Positions 16,047 through 24,358 are shown, numbered from the stretch's first letter. The stretch: 39,430 bases of DNA from Rhizocola hellebori (GCF_016862955.1 NZ_BONY01000086.1:1-39430), one strand, 5' to 3'. Notes: generated from the letters alone by a model not told the origin. A program made the numbers and translations.

Positions 16047-17564
16047 TTGAGACCTTCATCGATCCTTCGTGGCCTGATGGCCTTCACTCTGGCTGCGACA
16101 GCGGTCGCTGCCCTGCCGTCATCGGCAGCGGCCGCGCCCGCGCCGGATGTGGTGGCCCTGGCCACTCCGGACATCTCGCTGACCAATCAGCGGGCGCATC
16201 TGCAGCAGTTCCAGAACATCGCGACCGCCAACGGCGGCACGCGCCGCTCCACCACGGCCGGCTACACCGCCTCGGTGAACTACGTCTTCGACCGGCTGTC
16301 GGCGGCGGGCTACACCGTCGTGCGGCAGACCTGCGCGACCGGCTGCACCGCGGGCGCGGGCCCGAACGTCATCGCCGACTGGCCCGGCGGTGACGTCAAC
16401 AACACCTACATGTTCGGCGCCCACCTCGATAGCGTCACCGCCGGACCGGGCATCAACGACAACGGGTCCGGCTCGGCGACGGTGCTGGAGATCGCCCTCA
16501 CCCTGGCCGCCACCAACCCCACCATGCAGAACCATGTCCGGTTCGCCTTCTGGAGCGATGAGGAGCAGGGGCTCAACGGCTCGCAGCACTACGCCAACAG
16601 CCTCACCGCCGCCCAGCGCACGCAGATCAAGGGCTACTTCAACTTCGACATGGTCGCCTCCACCAACGGCGGGTACTTCATCAACCGGATCACCTCGAGC
16701 ATCGGCCAGGTTCTCAAGGCCTACTACGACACCAACTTCCCGGGCATCGCCCCGGAGGAGAACGTGGAGGGCGCAGGCCGCTCCGACGACGCGTCGTTCA
16801 ACGCGGTGGGCATTCAGACCAGTGGTGTGGCCGCCGGCGCCAGCGCCAACAAGACCGCCGCTCAGGTGACCAAGTGGGGCGGGACCACCGGCGACTATGA
16901 CCCGTGCTACCACCAGGCGTGCGACCGTTTCCCGGCCAACATCAGCGACACGGTGCTCAACCGTGCCGGTGACGCGGCCGCACACGCGCTGTGGACCCTT
17001 GCCGTGGGCACCGGGACTCCGCCCACCACCGTCTACTCCGACACCTTCGAAACCGCCACCGGGTGGACCACCAACCCCAACGGCACCGACACCGCGACCA
17101 CCGGCGTGTGGGAGCGGGGCGACCCCGAGGCCACCACGTCAAGTGGCGCCAAGCAGTTGGGTACCACGGTCAGCGGAACCAACGATCTGGTGACCGGCCG
17201 GCTCGCCGGGGCGGCCGCCGGTGACTTCGACATCGACGGCGGCACCACGTCGATCCAATCGCCCGCCATCACGCTGCCGGCCACCGGCACGCTCAATGTC
17301 TCCCTGTCCTGGTACCTCGCCCACGGCAGCAACGCGTCAAGCGCTGACTTCTTCCGGGTGAGCATCGTCCACAGTGGAGGGACGACCCAGTTGTTCAACC
17401 AGGCGGGGGCTGCGGCCAACCGCAACGGCGCCTGGGCCACCGGAACATGGAACATCTCGGCCTTCGCCGGGCAGAGTGTCCGAATCCTCATCCAGGCAGC
17501 CGACGCCTCCGGCGCAAGCCTGGTCGAGGCGGGCGTGGACAACGTCACCGTCACACGGGCCTGA
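16047..17564 (+). CDS. Secreted M28-family zinc aminopeptidase with C-terminal accessory module
   Basis: 505 residues. TTG 16047 is preferred because GAGGAG ends about 7 nt upstream; the in-frame GTG at 16032 overlaps that Shine-Dalgarno. A Sec signal peptide covers about residues 1-30 ([10 protein letters not shown]). The catalytic domain resembles Streptomyces aminopeptidase S: His126 (FGAHLDSV), bridging Asp138 (GINDNGSG), catalytic Glu172 and zinc ligand Glu173 ([11 protein letters not shown]), Asp201 (YFNFDMV) and His289 (DPCYHQACD). It should remove N-terminal residues from peptides outside the cell using two zinc ions. Residues about 331-505 form the same beta-rich module found at the end of the sugar dehydrogenase ([34 protein letters not shown]). 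Confidence 0.93.
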   Translation: MRPSSILRGLMAFTLAATAVAALPSSAAAAPAPDVVALATPDISLTNQRAHLQQFQNIATANGGTRRSTTAGYTASVNYVFDRLSAAGYTVVRQTCATGCTAGAGPNVIADWPGGDVNNTYMFGAHLDSVTAGPGINDNGSGSATVLEIALTLAATNPTMQNHVRFAFWSDEEQGLNGSQHYANSLTAAQRTQIKGYFNFDMVASTNGGYFINRITSSIGQVLKAYYDTNFPGIAPEENVEGAGRSDDASFNAVGIQTSGVAAGASANKTAAQVTKWGGTTGDYDPCYHQACDRFPANISDTVLNRAGDAAAHALWTLAVGTGTPPTTVYSDTFETATGWTTNPNGTDTATTGVWERGDPEATTSSGAKQLGTTVSGTNDLVTGRLAGAAAGDFDIDGGTTSIQSPAITLPATGTLNVSLSWYLAHGSNASSADFFRVSIVHSGGTTQLFNQAGAAANRNGAWATGTWNISAFAGQSVRILIQAADASGASLVEAGVDNVTVTRA

Positions 17565-17573
17565 TCCGCCCCG

Positions 17574-17608
17574 GATGCCGGGTCGCCCCACGCGGGCGGC
17601 CCGGCATC
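17574..17608. terminator. Bidirectional terminator between convergent genes
   Basis: A 15-bp stem (left 17574-17588, right 17594-17608, one U-G wobble) with a 5-nt loop. It starts 10 bp after the peptidase stop and ends 2 bp before the stop of the convergent kinase gene. Confidence 0.85.
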
Positions 17609-17609
17609 G

Positions 17610-18485
17610 CTATGTCACGAAGACCTGCACGAGCCGCCGGCAGCGCACCGGATCCTCGGTGAGCCCGGCGCGCAAGCCCCAGAGCCAGTAGTCGACGGCA
17701 CGCAACAGCACCCAATCGCGGGCATGGTCGCGCTCCACCCCGGCTGCGGCTGCGGCCGCATCGAAATGCTCGATGATGGTGGCCGGGCCCGCCATCTCGT
17801 CCAGGCGGGTCCAGAGCACCCGGGCCAGATCGTAGGCGATGTCGCCGCGCAGCAGCACCGGATCGACGGTGAGCCAGGTTTCGCGCTGCCCGCGCAGCAC
17901 CTGTGCGGAGTGCATGTCGCCGTTGACGGCCAGCTCGGATTCGCTGCGGCACAGCGCTTCGCCGACATCCAGCGCCTCGGTGAGGATGGCGCGGTCGAAG
18001 GGGCGTTGCAGCGCTTGCCAATCCGCTTCGAGCCGGCTGAGGCGGGCGCGCACCAGATCCGCCGTCGACGGCACATCGTCAGGCGCCGGAACGGCCAAAC
18101 GCCGCATCATCGCGCCGAGAAGCGGGATCGCCTCGTCCACCGGCACCCGGGCCAGCGGCTCGCCGAGACGCTCAAGCAGCATCGCACCGCTGGCGGCGTC
18201 GGCGTCGAAAAGCCTTGCCGTGCCTCGTCCGTCCCAGAACCGAAGGGCCCGGATGTGGGCGTCGAGATCTGGTCCGGGCGGTGACATGCGCAGCACGAAG
18301 CTCTCGCTGTCACGCTCCACCGGCACAACGATGGCGTGGGAGCCGTGCGCGAGCTCACCGGCGATGCGCAGCCGCCACGCCGCGCATTGCATGCCAACGG
18401 CTTGCGGCAGTGCGGCCAGCCAGGCCGCGCCACCGCTGAACCAGGCGGGCGAGGCAAGGAACGACGGCGGTAGTTCTACCTGCAT
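17610..18485 (-). CDS. Aminoglycoside O-phosphotransferase, APH(6)/streptomycin-kinase type
   Basis: 291 residues, ATG with a TAACCT box 7 nt upstream. The sequence follows the APH(6)/hydroxyurea-resistance kinase family: GELAHGSHAIVVPVERD in the N-lobe, FVLRMSPPG with the likely phosphate-binding region, RLFDADAASGAMLLERL in the hinge, and a C-lobe with NGDMHSAQVL (catalytic Asp190) and WLTVDPVLLRGDIAYDLARVLW (metal-binding Asp208). Family enzymes phosphorylate the 6-hydroxyl of streptomycin. Two family-conserved residues differ: the His of HGD is Asn188, and the Asn that normally binds metal (HxxN) is Gln195. It could be a resistance kinase or a small-molecule kinase of unrelated function. 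Confidence 0.8.
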   Translation of the reverse strand: MQVELPPSFLASPAWFSGGAAWLAALPQAVGMQCAAWRLRIAGELAHGSHAIVVPVERDSESFVLRMSPPGPDLDAHIRALRFWDGRGTARLFDADAASGAMLLERLGEPLARVPVDEAIPLLGAMMRRLAVPAPDDVPSTADLVRARLSRLEADWQALQRPFDRAILTEALDVGEALCRSESELAVNGDMHSAQVLRGQRETWLTVDPVLLRGDIAYDLARVLWTRLDEMAGPATIIEHFDAAAAAAGVERDHARDWVLLRAVDYWLWGLRAGLTEDPVRCRRLVQVFVT

Positions 18486-18492
18486 CCCACCA

Positions 18493-18498
18493 AGGTTA
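18493..18498 (-). promoter_or_regulatory. -10 box (TAACCT) of the kinase gene
   Basis: TAACCT on the minus strand, 7 nt before the ATG at 18485. Leaderless arrangement. Confidence 0.5.
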
Positions 18499-18513
18499 GC
18501 TGGCGGCTGTTTG

Positions 18514-18543
18514 GGGCGGGCCGTGCGGCGGCACGGCCCGCCC
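18514..18543. terminator. Terminator of the haem peroxidase gene
   Basis: Perfect 13-bp stem (18514-18526 with 18531-18543) and a 4-nt GGCG loop, 6 bp past the stop codon of the gene ending at 18550. No U-tract. Confidence 0.8.
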
Positions 18544-18549
18544 GGTTGT

Positions 18550-20136
18550 CTACTGACCGCGGCTGGCCGGGTCGACTCGTGCCCAGCGCAGCAGATCGGT
18601 CATCTTGAAGGTGCCGGGCGTCTGGCTCGGCAGAGTGGGGGTGAAGCCGTTGTTCAGATATGAGAACTCGTCACGTGCGAGGAGCCCGATGAGTGTCTCG
18701 GCGACGATGCGGCCGCCGATCGGGCCTAGGCGCAAGCCGTCGTTGAAGACGGCCGCTTCCTTGAGGATGTAGTACCACAGCGGGGTGCTGGCATCCAGAC
18801 CGAGTCCATACCCTCTCAGCTCAGGGAAGTTACTCGAGGCAAGGACGGGCGATCCCGTGGCCTGCGCGATGCGCTGGCCCGACGGCAACGACCAGGTCAA
18901 GTGGCGCAACAGGTTTCGCTGGGGAAGCGAGATCGGCGGATCTCCACTCGCGATGGCCTGCAGCGGCAGCTTGAACAGCGGGGTCGAGATACTCGTGTCG
19001 AGTCTCTTGTTCGGCCTTACGTGCTGGGTCTGATCGCCTCCGAAGTCGAAGAACGTCTGCCAGCCAATGAAACGACGCCGTGCCCTGCGCCGTCCCCGTA
19101 GGTCGACCGGATCGGATTGGTTCTCCCCGGCCGGGTCGAAGATGAACCCGAAGAAGGGCGCCGGGGCGCCGGTGACCGGGTCGCGGTCGCCGGCCAGGTT
19201 GGCGCGGTAGGAGGGTCGGACCAGTGAGTGTCCCATGCGGAAGGTGCCGGTCTGGAACTCCACCGGCATGGTGGGACGGTCGAACCTGTACCAGCGCAAC
19301 CCGTTGCGGAAGATGTCGTCGACCAGCGCCTGCCCGCAGATCTGCGGGAGGAACTCTTTGACGACAATCCACTGGTAGTGGTGGATGATGGTGCGCCGCG
19401 AGTAGAACCAGACGTCTCCGGGCAGGTTGTTGGCCCGGCGGAAGTCCACCGTCCGGTTGTGCGCCAGCAGGAACGCGGCTTGCAGCCCGGAGATGATGAG
19501 GTTCTCGTCGTTGCGCGGATCGGCGATGATCGCCGTGCCGTTGCTGTTGCGCGGCAGGTCTTCGAACAGACCGCCACTCTCGATGCGGAACTTGGCCCGG
19601 TCTGAGGTGCTGTAGAGCTGCGGGCTGACCGTCGGCCCGCCGCCGAACACCGTGTCGAGGTCGAGCCGGGTGTCGCGAGTGTTCGTGGTCGCGGTCGGCT
19701 CAGCCACCACGCCTAGCGGCGAGGCGGCGTCGAAAGTGACGTCGTGGTCGATGAACTGACCGAGGAACGTTGTCCCGGCGGTCATGTTGGTGACCACGTT
19801 GTCGCGGTTGTTGGGGCTCAGCTCCGGGTTGGTAATCAACCGGATCGGGCCCTCTTGGAGTGGGTCTTTGGCGTCGAGCAGGCCGCCGAGTTTGCCGATG
19901 TCGTTCATCGCGTTCTTGACCGCTGTCGAGGTCGGGCTGGCGAACGCGGGAAGGTTGAACATACGGCTGAATCGGGGATCGGGGGCGGCCGAGACGACCG
20001 GGCCCTCCACCTCTGCTGCTTGTGCTTCGACGTCGCTCAGGATCACCGCGCCGGCTGCTGCTGCTCCGACGCCGCCGACGAACTTACGCCGGCTAAGCCT
20101 GGCTCTTCGACCCGTGGGCTGGTTTGAGTCTGCCAT
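18550..20136 (-). CDS. Tat-exported animal-type haem peroxidase
   Basis: 528 residues from ATG 20136 (GGGAG about 7-8 nt upstream); the open frame extends further but lacks coding character. The N-terminus carries a twin-arginine signal (LSRRKFVGGVGAAAAG). Animal haem peroxidase residues are all present: D130-H131-D132 in FLGQFIDHDVTFD (haem-link Asp, distal His, calcium Asp), Arg208 and Glu211 in DPRNDENL (catalytic Arg and second haem-link Glu), AAFLLAHNRTVDF, and proximal His303 in FRMGHSLVRPSY. The family, which includes myeloperoxidase, uses peroxide to oxidise halides or organic substrates. Tat export suggests the haem is inserted in the cytoplasm. Possible roles are killing competitors or oxidative crosslinking outside the cell; this is inference. 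Confidence 0.93.
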   Translation of the reverse strand: MADSNQPTGRRARLSRRKFVGGVGAAAAGAVILSDVEAQAAEVEGPVVSAAPDPRFSRMFNLPAFASPTSTAVKNAMNDIGKLGGLLDAKDPLQEGPIRLITNPELSPNNRDNVVTNMTAGTTFLGQFIDHDVTFDAASPLGVVAEPTATTNTRDTRLDLDTVFGGGPTVSPQLYSTSDRAKFRIESGGLFEDLPRNSNGTAIIADPRNDENLIISGLQAAFLLAHNRTVDFRRANNLPGDVWFYSRRTIIHHYQWIVVKEFLPQICGQALVDDIFRNGLRWYRFDRPTMPVEFQTGTFRMGHSLVRPSYRANLAGDRDPVTGAPAPFFGFIFDPAGENQSDPVDLRGRRRARRRFIGWQTFFDFGGDQTQHVRPNKRLDTSISTPLFKLPLQAIASGDPPISLPQRNLLRHLTWSLPSGQRIAQATGSPVLASSNFPELRGYGLGLDASTPLWYYILKEAAVFNDGLRLGPIGGRIVAETLIGLLARDEFSYLNNGFTPTLPSQTPGTFKMTDLLRWARVDPASRGQ

Positions 20137-20282
20137 CGTTGGCTCCCAAAGGGTTTTGGATGCGCAGCGCGCCTCATACTTCCTTTCCCTTGCGCGCTCA
20201 CGCGTTTGCAGCAGTTTGACATTGATCGATATATTCCGATAGGGTACGCGGCAAAAATGGCATGATTCCAAAAAACAGTGAT

Positions 20283-21521
20283 TTAGTTGCCTACCAACAG
20301 GTCTTCCAATGGAATGGCGGGGTCGGCAAGACGGCCGAGGTCGGCGACGTGTCCGGCATAGCCGGCCCGCACCAGAGCCTGGATCTGATCCTGCACATCC
20401 CAGATGTTGGTGTTCATGCCCGCGATGACACGGCCCTCGTCGACCCAGAACGCCAGAAACTCGTATTTAGACGGATCGCCGCGGAAAACCATGTAGTCAT
20501 AACGGCCCGGGGCCACGTAACCGCTGTATTCCATGCCCAGGTCGAACTGGTCGGAGTAGAAGTACGGCAGCTGGTCGTAGACAACATCCTGCCCCATCAT
20601 GGCCTTGGCCGCGGCCTCGCCCATGTTGACGGCGTTGGCCCAGTGCTCGACCCGGATCTGGCGGCCGATGAGCGGGTGGTAGGCATTGGCGACATCGCCC
20701 GCGGCGAAGATGCGCGGATCCGAGGTGCGCAGCCCGGAGTCCACGGTGATGCCGTTGTCGGTGTCCAGCCCGGCCTGCCGGGCCAGCTCGATGTTGGGCG
20801 AGATGCCGACCCCGGCCACGACCACGTCGGCCAGCAACTCGCTGCCGTCGCCGAGCACCACCGAGGTGACCCGCTTGCCGCCACGGAACTCGCGCACGGA
20901 ACTGTTGCCGTGGAAGGTGATCCCGCGCGAGCGGTGCAGGGAGAGGAAGACCTGCGCCACCTCGTCGCCCAGCACCCGTTGCAGCGGCAGCGCAAGGGTT
21001 TCCACGATGGTGACCGAAGCTCCGCGGGAGCGCGCCGCGGCGGCGACCTCCAACCCGATCCACCCGGCGCCGATCACGACGACGTGTTCGGCGTCGGCCA
21101 GCACGGCGGCGAGCCGCACGGCGTCGGGCAGGGTACGCAGATAGAGCACGCCATCGAGGTCGGCGCCGGGGAGGTCGAGCCGGCGGGGCGCGGAACCGGT
21201 GGCCAGCAACAGTTTGTGATAACCGGTGACGCTTCCGTCGCTGGCAGTCACCGTGCGCTCGGCGCGGTCGATGGACTCGACGCGGCACCCGGTGCGCAGC
21301 TGGACTTCGTTGTCTGCGTACCAGCCGGGCTCATGCACGAAGGCGTCCTCTTCGGTGGTGGCGCCCAACAGCAGGCCCTTGGACAGCGGCGGCCGCTCAT
21401 AGGGGCGGTGCGGCTCCTCGCCGAACAGGGTGATTTGCCCGGCAAAGCCTTGCCCGCGCAGGGATTCGGCCGCCTTGGCGCCGGCCAGGCCGGCGCCCAC
21501 GATGACAAACTGCTCGCTCAT
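20283..21521 (-). CDS. NAD(P)H-dependent ferredoxin/rubredoxin reductase
   Basis: 412 residues, ATG with GAGGATC upstream. Two Rossmann motifs are visible: FAD site VIVGAGLAGAKAAESLR at residue 6-22, and NAD(P)H site HVVVIGAGWIGLEVA at about 145. The second FAD motif, IFAAGDVAN, lies near 265 and a Reductase_C-type tail follows. PYERPPLSKG is typical of the ferredoxin reductases that feed electrons to cytochrome P450s and Rieske oxygenases. The gene begins 27 bp after folE and is probably co-transcribed with it. No ferredoxin gene is adjacent. Confidence 0.92.
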   Translation of the reverse strand: MSEQFVIVGAGLAGAKAAESLRGQGFAGQITLFGEEPHRPYERPPLSKGLLLGATTEEDAFVHEPGWYADNEVQLRTGCRVESIDRAERTVTASDGSVTGYHKLLLATGSAPRRLDLPGADLDGVLYLRTLPDAVRLAAVLADAEHVVVIGAGWIGLEVAAAARSRGASVTIVETLALPLQRVLGDEVAQVFLSLHRSRGITFHGNSSVREFRGGKRVTSVVLGDGSELLADVVVAGVGISPNIELARQAGLDTDNGITVDSGLRTSDPRIFAAGDVANAYHPLIGRQIRVEHWANAVNMGEAAAKAMMGQDVVYDQLPYFYSDQFDLGMEYSGYVAPGRYDYMVFRGDPSKYEFLAFWVDEGRVIAGMNTNIWDVQDQIQALVRAGYAGHVADLGRLADPAIPLEDLLVGN

Positions 21522-21548
21522 GCTCGATCCTCAAAGGGTTTTCGTGGG

Positions 21549-22151
21549 TTATCGGGAAGCGGCGCCGGTGAGGGCGAGGAACTCGCCGCGGGAACGGGGG
21601 TCTTTGCGCAGGCTGCCGAGCAGCGTGGAGGTCAGGGTGCGGGAGCCGATCGCCTGGACCCCGCGCAGGGTCATGCAGAGGTGTTCGGCCTCGATGACGA
21701 CGCCGACGCCGCGCGGGGTGAGCTGGGTGTGCAACCAGTCGGCGATCTGTTTGGTGAGCCTCTCCTGAACCTGCGGGCCGTGGGCGAACATCTCCACCAC
21801 GCGGGCCAGTTTGGACAGTCCAAGAATCCTTTCCCCCGGCAGGTAACCGACGTGCGCCACCCCCACGACCGGCAGCATGTGGTGCTCGCACACCGATTTG
21901 ATCGGGATGTTGCGCACCAGCACCAGCTCGTCGTAGCACTCGTCGTTGGGAAAGGAGGTCACCTTGAACGCCCGCGGGGTCAGCAGCTCGGCGTAGGCCT
22001 GCGCCATGCGGCGCGGGGTGTCCCGCAGGCTCTCCGAATCCAGAGGCACACCGAGTGCCCGCAGCAGATCTGCGGCCGCCTCCTCGGCGGCAGCCAGGTC
22101 GCGGGTGTTCGCCATCGCGCGTCCCCGCGGGGCCTGAACTGCGTTGTGCAT
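21549..22151 (-). CDS. folE: GTP cyclohydrolase I
   Basis: 200 residues, ATG with AAGGG about 10 nt upstream; an ATG 12 codons in is a second option. It turns GTP into 7,8-dihydroneopterin triphosphate, the first step of folate and tetrahydrobiopterin synthesis. The zinc ligands are Cys88 and His91 (SVCEHHMLP) and Cys159 (AEHLCMTLRG). VGYLPGERILGLSKLARVVE and QERLTKQIADWL are also diagnostic. No other folate genes are nearby. It is paired with ferredoxin reductase and divergent from a regulator, which suggests a specialised second copy for pterin cofactor or stress use rather than the housekeeping gene. That last point is inference. Confidence 0.94.
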   Translation of the reverse strand: MHNAVQAPRGRAMANTRDLAAAEEAAADLLRALGVPLDSESLRDTPRRMAQAYAELLTPRAFKVTSFPNDECYDELVLVRNIPIKSVCEHHMLPVVGVAHVGYLPGERILGLSKLARVVEMFAHGPQVQERLTKQIADWLHTQLTPRGVGVVIEAEHLCMTLRGVQAIGSRTLTSTLLGSLRKDPRSRGEFLALTGAASR

Positions 22152-22218
22152 CTGATACCGCCCTTTTTCGCCAATGGCCGTTGCTGTTAATCATCACCAT
22201 TCTGTGGCCGAGCGGCCC

Positions 22219-22248
22219 GATTATCAACAGCGGACGTTGGTGATAATC
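22219..22248. promoter_or_regulatory. 30-bp palindromic operator over the regulator promoter
   Basis: Arms GATTATCA (22219-22226) and TGATAATC (22241-22248) are perfect complements, and 4 of the 7 inner pairs also match (12 of 15 overall). It overlaps the -35 and -10 region of the regulator gene. A related half-site (AATCATCACCA, 22189-22199) lies nearer folE. Likely binding site of the adjacent regulator. Confidence 0.65.
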
Positions 22249-22249
22249 T
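22244..22249 (+). promoter_or_regulatory. -10 box (TAATCT) of the regulator gene
   Basis: TAATCT, 7 nt before the ATG at 22257, with a TTATCA -35-like hexamer 16 bp upstream inside the palindrome. Confidence 0.55.
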
Positions 22250-22256
22250 CTCCGCG

Positions 22257-22934
22257 ATGGCAATAGCAAGATGGAACGTGGTGGCCGCGCTGATCGACCC
22301 GGTGCGGCGGGCGCTCTATGAGCACGTCAGGCGCCAAAAGCATGCGGTCAGCCGGGAGGAGGCCGCCGACGCGGTCGCGGTCTCACGCACCCTGACCGCG
22401 TTTCACCTGGACAAGCTCGTCGACGTCGGGCTGCTGCAGGCCCGCTACGAAGCGCCGTCGGGCAAGCGGCGGGGGCGCGGGCGCACCCCCAAGGTCTACG
22501 AGGCGAGCGCCGACGGGCTCAACCTGACCATCCCGGCCCGCCAATACGAGCTCGCCGGGCAGATCCTCGCCGACGCCATCGCCGAATCGCCGACCGATGC
22601 CCTGGCCGCTGTGCGCCGCCAGGCATTCCGGCGTGGACAGCAGATCGGGCAATCGGCCCGGCCCGGCAGCGAAGATCGGGTGGCCAGCCTGGACGAGGCC
22701 TGCCAGGCGCTGGCCGAGATGGGCTACGAGCCGCGTCCGGGCGAGGAGATGCTGCTGGACAACTGCCCGTTCCACGCGCTGGCGCAGCGTCAGCGGGAGC
22801 TGATCTGCGGGCTGAACCAGGCGTTCGTGGAAGGCGTGCTGACCGGGCTCGGCGCGCACGCGCTGCAGGCACGGCTGATCCCGCGGCCGGGCTCATGCTG
22901 CGTCACCGTGACCGCCGCACCCGCGACCGATTGA
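22257..22934 (+). CDS. HTH regulator of the COG2345/SufR-like type with C-terminal cysteines
   Basis: 225 residues. The N-terminal 80 residues are a winged helix-turn-helix of ArsR/DeoR type (DPVRRALYEHVRR, VSREEAADAVAVSRTLTAFH, LVDVGLLQARYE) followed by a basic wing (SGKRRGRGRTPKVYEA). The C-terminal half contains four cysteines, Cys170 (NCPFHALA), Cys184 (ELICGLN) and Cys214-Cys215 (RPGSCCV). This is the pattern of COG2345 proteins, some of which, such as SufR, hold an iron-sulfur cluster. It diverges from folE and ferredoxin reductase, and its promoter is overlapped by a 30-bp palindrome, so autoregulation and control of folE are likely. The cluster is inferred, not shown. Confidence 0.85.
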   Translation: MAIARWNVVAALIDPVRRALYEHVRRQKHAVSREEAADAVAVSRTLTAFHLDKLVDVGLLQARYEAPSGKRRGRGRTPKVYEASADGLNLTIPARQYELAGQILADAIAESPTDALAAVRRQAFRRGQQIGQSARPGSEDRVASLDEACQALAEMGYEPRPGEEMLLDNCPFHALAQRQRELICGLNQAFVEGVLTGLGAHALQARLIPRPGSCCVTVTAAPATD

Positions 22935-22960
22935 CGTCTGTCCACGCGTGGGCATAGGTT
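22931..22960 (+). promoter_or_regulatory. Promoter TTGACG-18-TAGGTT of the MDMPI/VOC pair
   Basis: TTGACG (22931-22936) overlaps the stop codon of the regulator gene; TAGGTT (22955-22960) follows after 18 bp. The start codon is 55 nt further on with its own ribosome-binding site. Confidence 0.65.
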
Positions 22961-23015
22961 CGCTCTGAGCACAATCGTTCGCACTCCGCACTCCCCGTCA
23001 GCAAGGGAGATTGGT

Positions 23016-23834
23016 ATGTCCATTTGGGATGCCACCAGCCCCGAGGCGCGCGACAATCTGCTGCGCGTCGTCGATGAGCAGGCACAGGATCTGTTCGCCA
23101 TGGCCGCCGCGCCCGGGGCGTGGGAGGCGCCGACCCTGAGCACGCAGTGGCAGGTCCGCGACGTCGTGGGCCACCTGATCGATGTCACCGAGAGCTACTT
23201 CACCGGCTTCGACGCCGCGCGGGCCGGCGCGTCGGTGGCGGATGCCCTTGGTACCAAAGCAATGCAAGACGGTCTCGACGTAGGCGCGCGCGATCTGCGC
23301 AGCCTGGAGGCAGACGTTTCCCTGGCCCGGCTGCGGGCAGACTACGCCAAGATGGTCGACATCGTCCGCGGGCTCAGCGATGACGAGTGGCGCAGCTTCC
23401 TCGTGCCGCACAAGTACATGGGCCCGCTGCCGGCCTTCTTCTACCCGGTCTTCCAGCTGATGGACTACGGCGTGCACGGCTGGGACATCCGCCAGGGCTC
23501 GGGACGGGCCCACTGCCTCAACAGCGACGCCGCGGACCTGCTGGTGCCGTTCATGTTCGTGCTCTGGTCGGCGACCGCGGACCTCCCGGCCGACGCGCCG
23601 CCGTGCGAGATCGGGGTGCGCATCCTGGGCGGACACAACGCGGGCAGCTGGAAGGTCACCGCCGGGCCGGACGCGATAACCTATGCCCCGGCGGCGGTCG
23701 ACGACCTGCCCACGGTGCTTGAGTTCGATCCGGGGAGCTTTGTGCTGACGGCCTTCGGGCGCAGCAACGCCGGCACGGTGCGCGGCGACGCCACGGTCGC
23801 CGACCGCTATCTGAACATGTTCTTCCGGATCTGA
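23016..23834 (+). CDS. Maleylpyruvate-isomerase-family, probably mycothiol-dependent enzyme
   Basis: 272 residues, ATG with GGGAG upstream. The N-terminal DinB/MDMPI four-helix domain is clear: WQVRDVVGHLIDVTESYF carries the first metal His, and MDYGVHGWDIRQGSG carries the metal His of the conserved E-x-x-x-H pair. Here the Glu of that pair is Asp, which should still bind metal. The C-terminal part (ITYAPAAVDDLPTVLEFDPG, FGRSNAGTVRGD) corresponds to the SCP2-like MDMPI C-domain. Family members use mycothiol, the main actinobacterial thiol, in isomerisation or detoxification. The VOC gene 18 bp downstream is probably co-transcribed. Substrate unknown. Confidence 0.85.
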   Translation: MSIWDATSPEARDNLLRVVDEQAQDLFAMAAAPGAWEAPTLSTQWQVRDVVGHLIDVTESYFTGFDAARAGASVADALGTKAMQDGLDVGARDLRSLEADVSLARLRADYAKMVDIVRGLSDDEWRSFLVPHKYMGPLPAFFYPVFQLMDYGVHGWDIRQGSGRAHCLNSDAADLLVPFMFVLWSATADLPADAPPCEIGVRILGGHNAGSWKVTAGPDAITYAPAAVDDLPTVLEFDPGSFVLTAFGRSNAGTVRGDATVADRYLNMFFRI

Positions 23835-23852
23835 GGGTGAGAAGCTGGGGCG

Positions 23853-24341
23853 ATGGGCATCGACTACGACCAGATTGAAGCCGACCGGGCCAGGATCCGT
23901 GAGGTGTACCTGGGCGAGCAGCGCCCGGCGTCGAGCGCGCGCGGCGTGCACCACGTCGCGCTGCTCTGCGCCGACGTTGAGCGCACGGTGCAGTTCTATC
24001 AGGGGGTGCTGGAGTTCCCGCTCACCGAGATCTTCGAGAACCGGGACTACCGCGGCTCCAACCACTTCTTCTTCGACATCGGCAACGGCAACCTGCTCGC
24101 CTTCTTCGACCTGCCCGGCCTTGATCTCGGCGACTACGCCGAGGTGCTCGGCGGCCTGCATCACCTCGCCATCTCCGTCGAGCCGCAGCGGTGGGAACAC
24201 CTTCGCGGCAAGCTGGAGGCCGCCGGCGTCGAGTACATGCTGGAGAGCGGAACGTCGATCTATTTCCGCGACCCGGACGGCGCCCGCGTGGAGCTGATCG
24301 CCGACCCGCTAGGGGAGATGTACGGCTCAAAAGTGATGTAA
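23853..24341 (+). CDS. VOC (glyoxalase/dioxygenase) family protein
   Basis: 162 residues. Two beta-alpha-beta-beta-beta units are visible. The expected metal ligands are present: His in GVHHVALLCADVERTVQFYQ, His in LGGLHHLAISVE, and Glu in RDPDGARVELIADP. NHFFFDIGNGNLLAFFDLP is also typical. The superfamily includes glyoxalase I, extradiol dioxygenases and resistance proteins. It follows the mycothiol-dependent enzyme by 18 bp, so a joint role in thiol-linked detoxification is plausible. Start is ATG with GAGAAGCTGGGG upstream. Confidence 0.88.
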   Translation: MGIDYDQIEADRARIREVYLGEQRPASSARGVHHVALLCADVERTVQFYQGVLEFPLTEIFENRDYRGSNHFFFDIGNGNLLAFFDLPGLDLGDYAEVLGGLHHLAISVEPQRWEHLRGKLEAAGVEYMLESGTSIYFRDPDGARVELIADPLGEMYGSKVM

Positions 24342-24346
24342 TAGCT

Positions 24347-24352
24347 TAGGCT
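24347..24352 (+). promoter_or_regulatory. -10 box (TAGGCT) of lexA
   Basis: TAGGCT with 6 nt to the GTG at 24359. It begins 5 bp past the VOC stop codon. No inverted SOS-box motif was seen in the upstream 150 bp. Confidence 0.55.
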
Positions 24353-24358
24353 TTGCCG

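Noticed and set aside
20043-20177. 44-codon minus-strand frame with AAAGGAAG upstream, overlapping the start of the haem peroxidase gene
   Set aside because: A possible upstream regulatory frame, but the peptide has no features and one good ribosome-binding site is not enough.
20262-22190. Plus-strand open frame of 642 codons
   Set aside because: Shadow of folE and ferredoxin reductase; crosses both genes.
24200-24358. SOS box upstream of lexA
   Set aside because: Isolated GAAC and GTTC pieces exist, but no properly spaced inverted pair was found.
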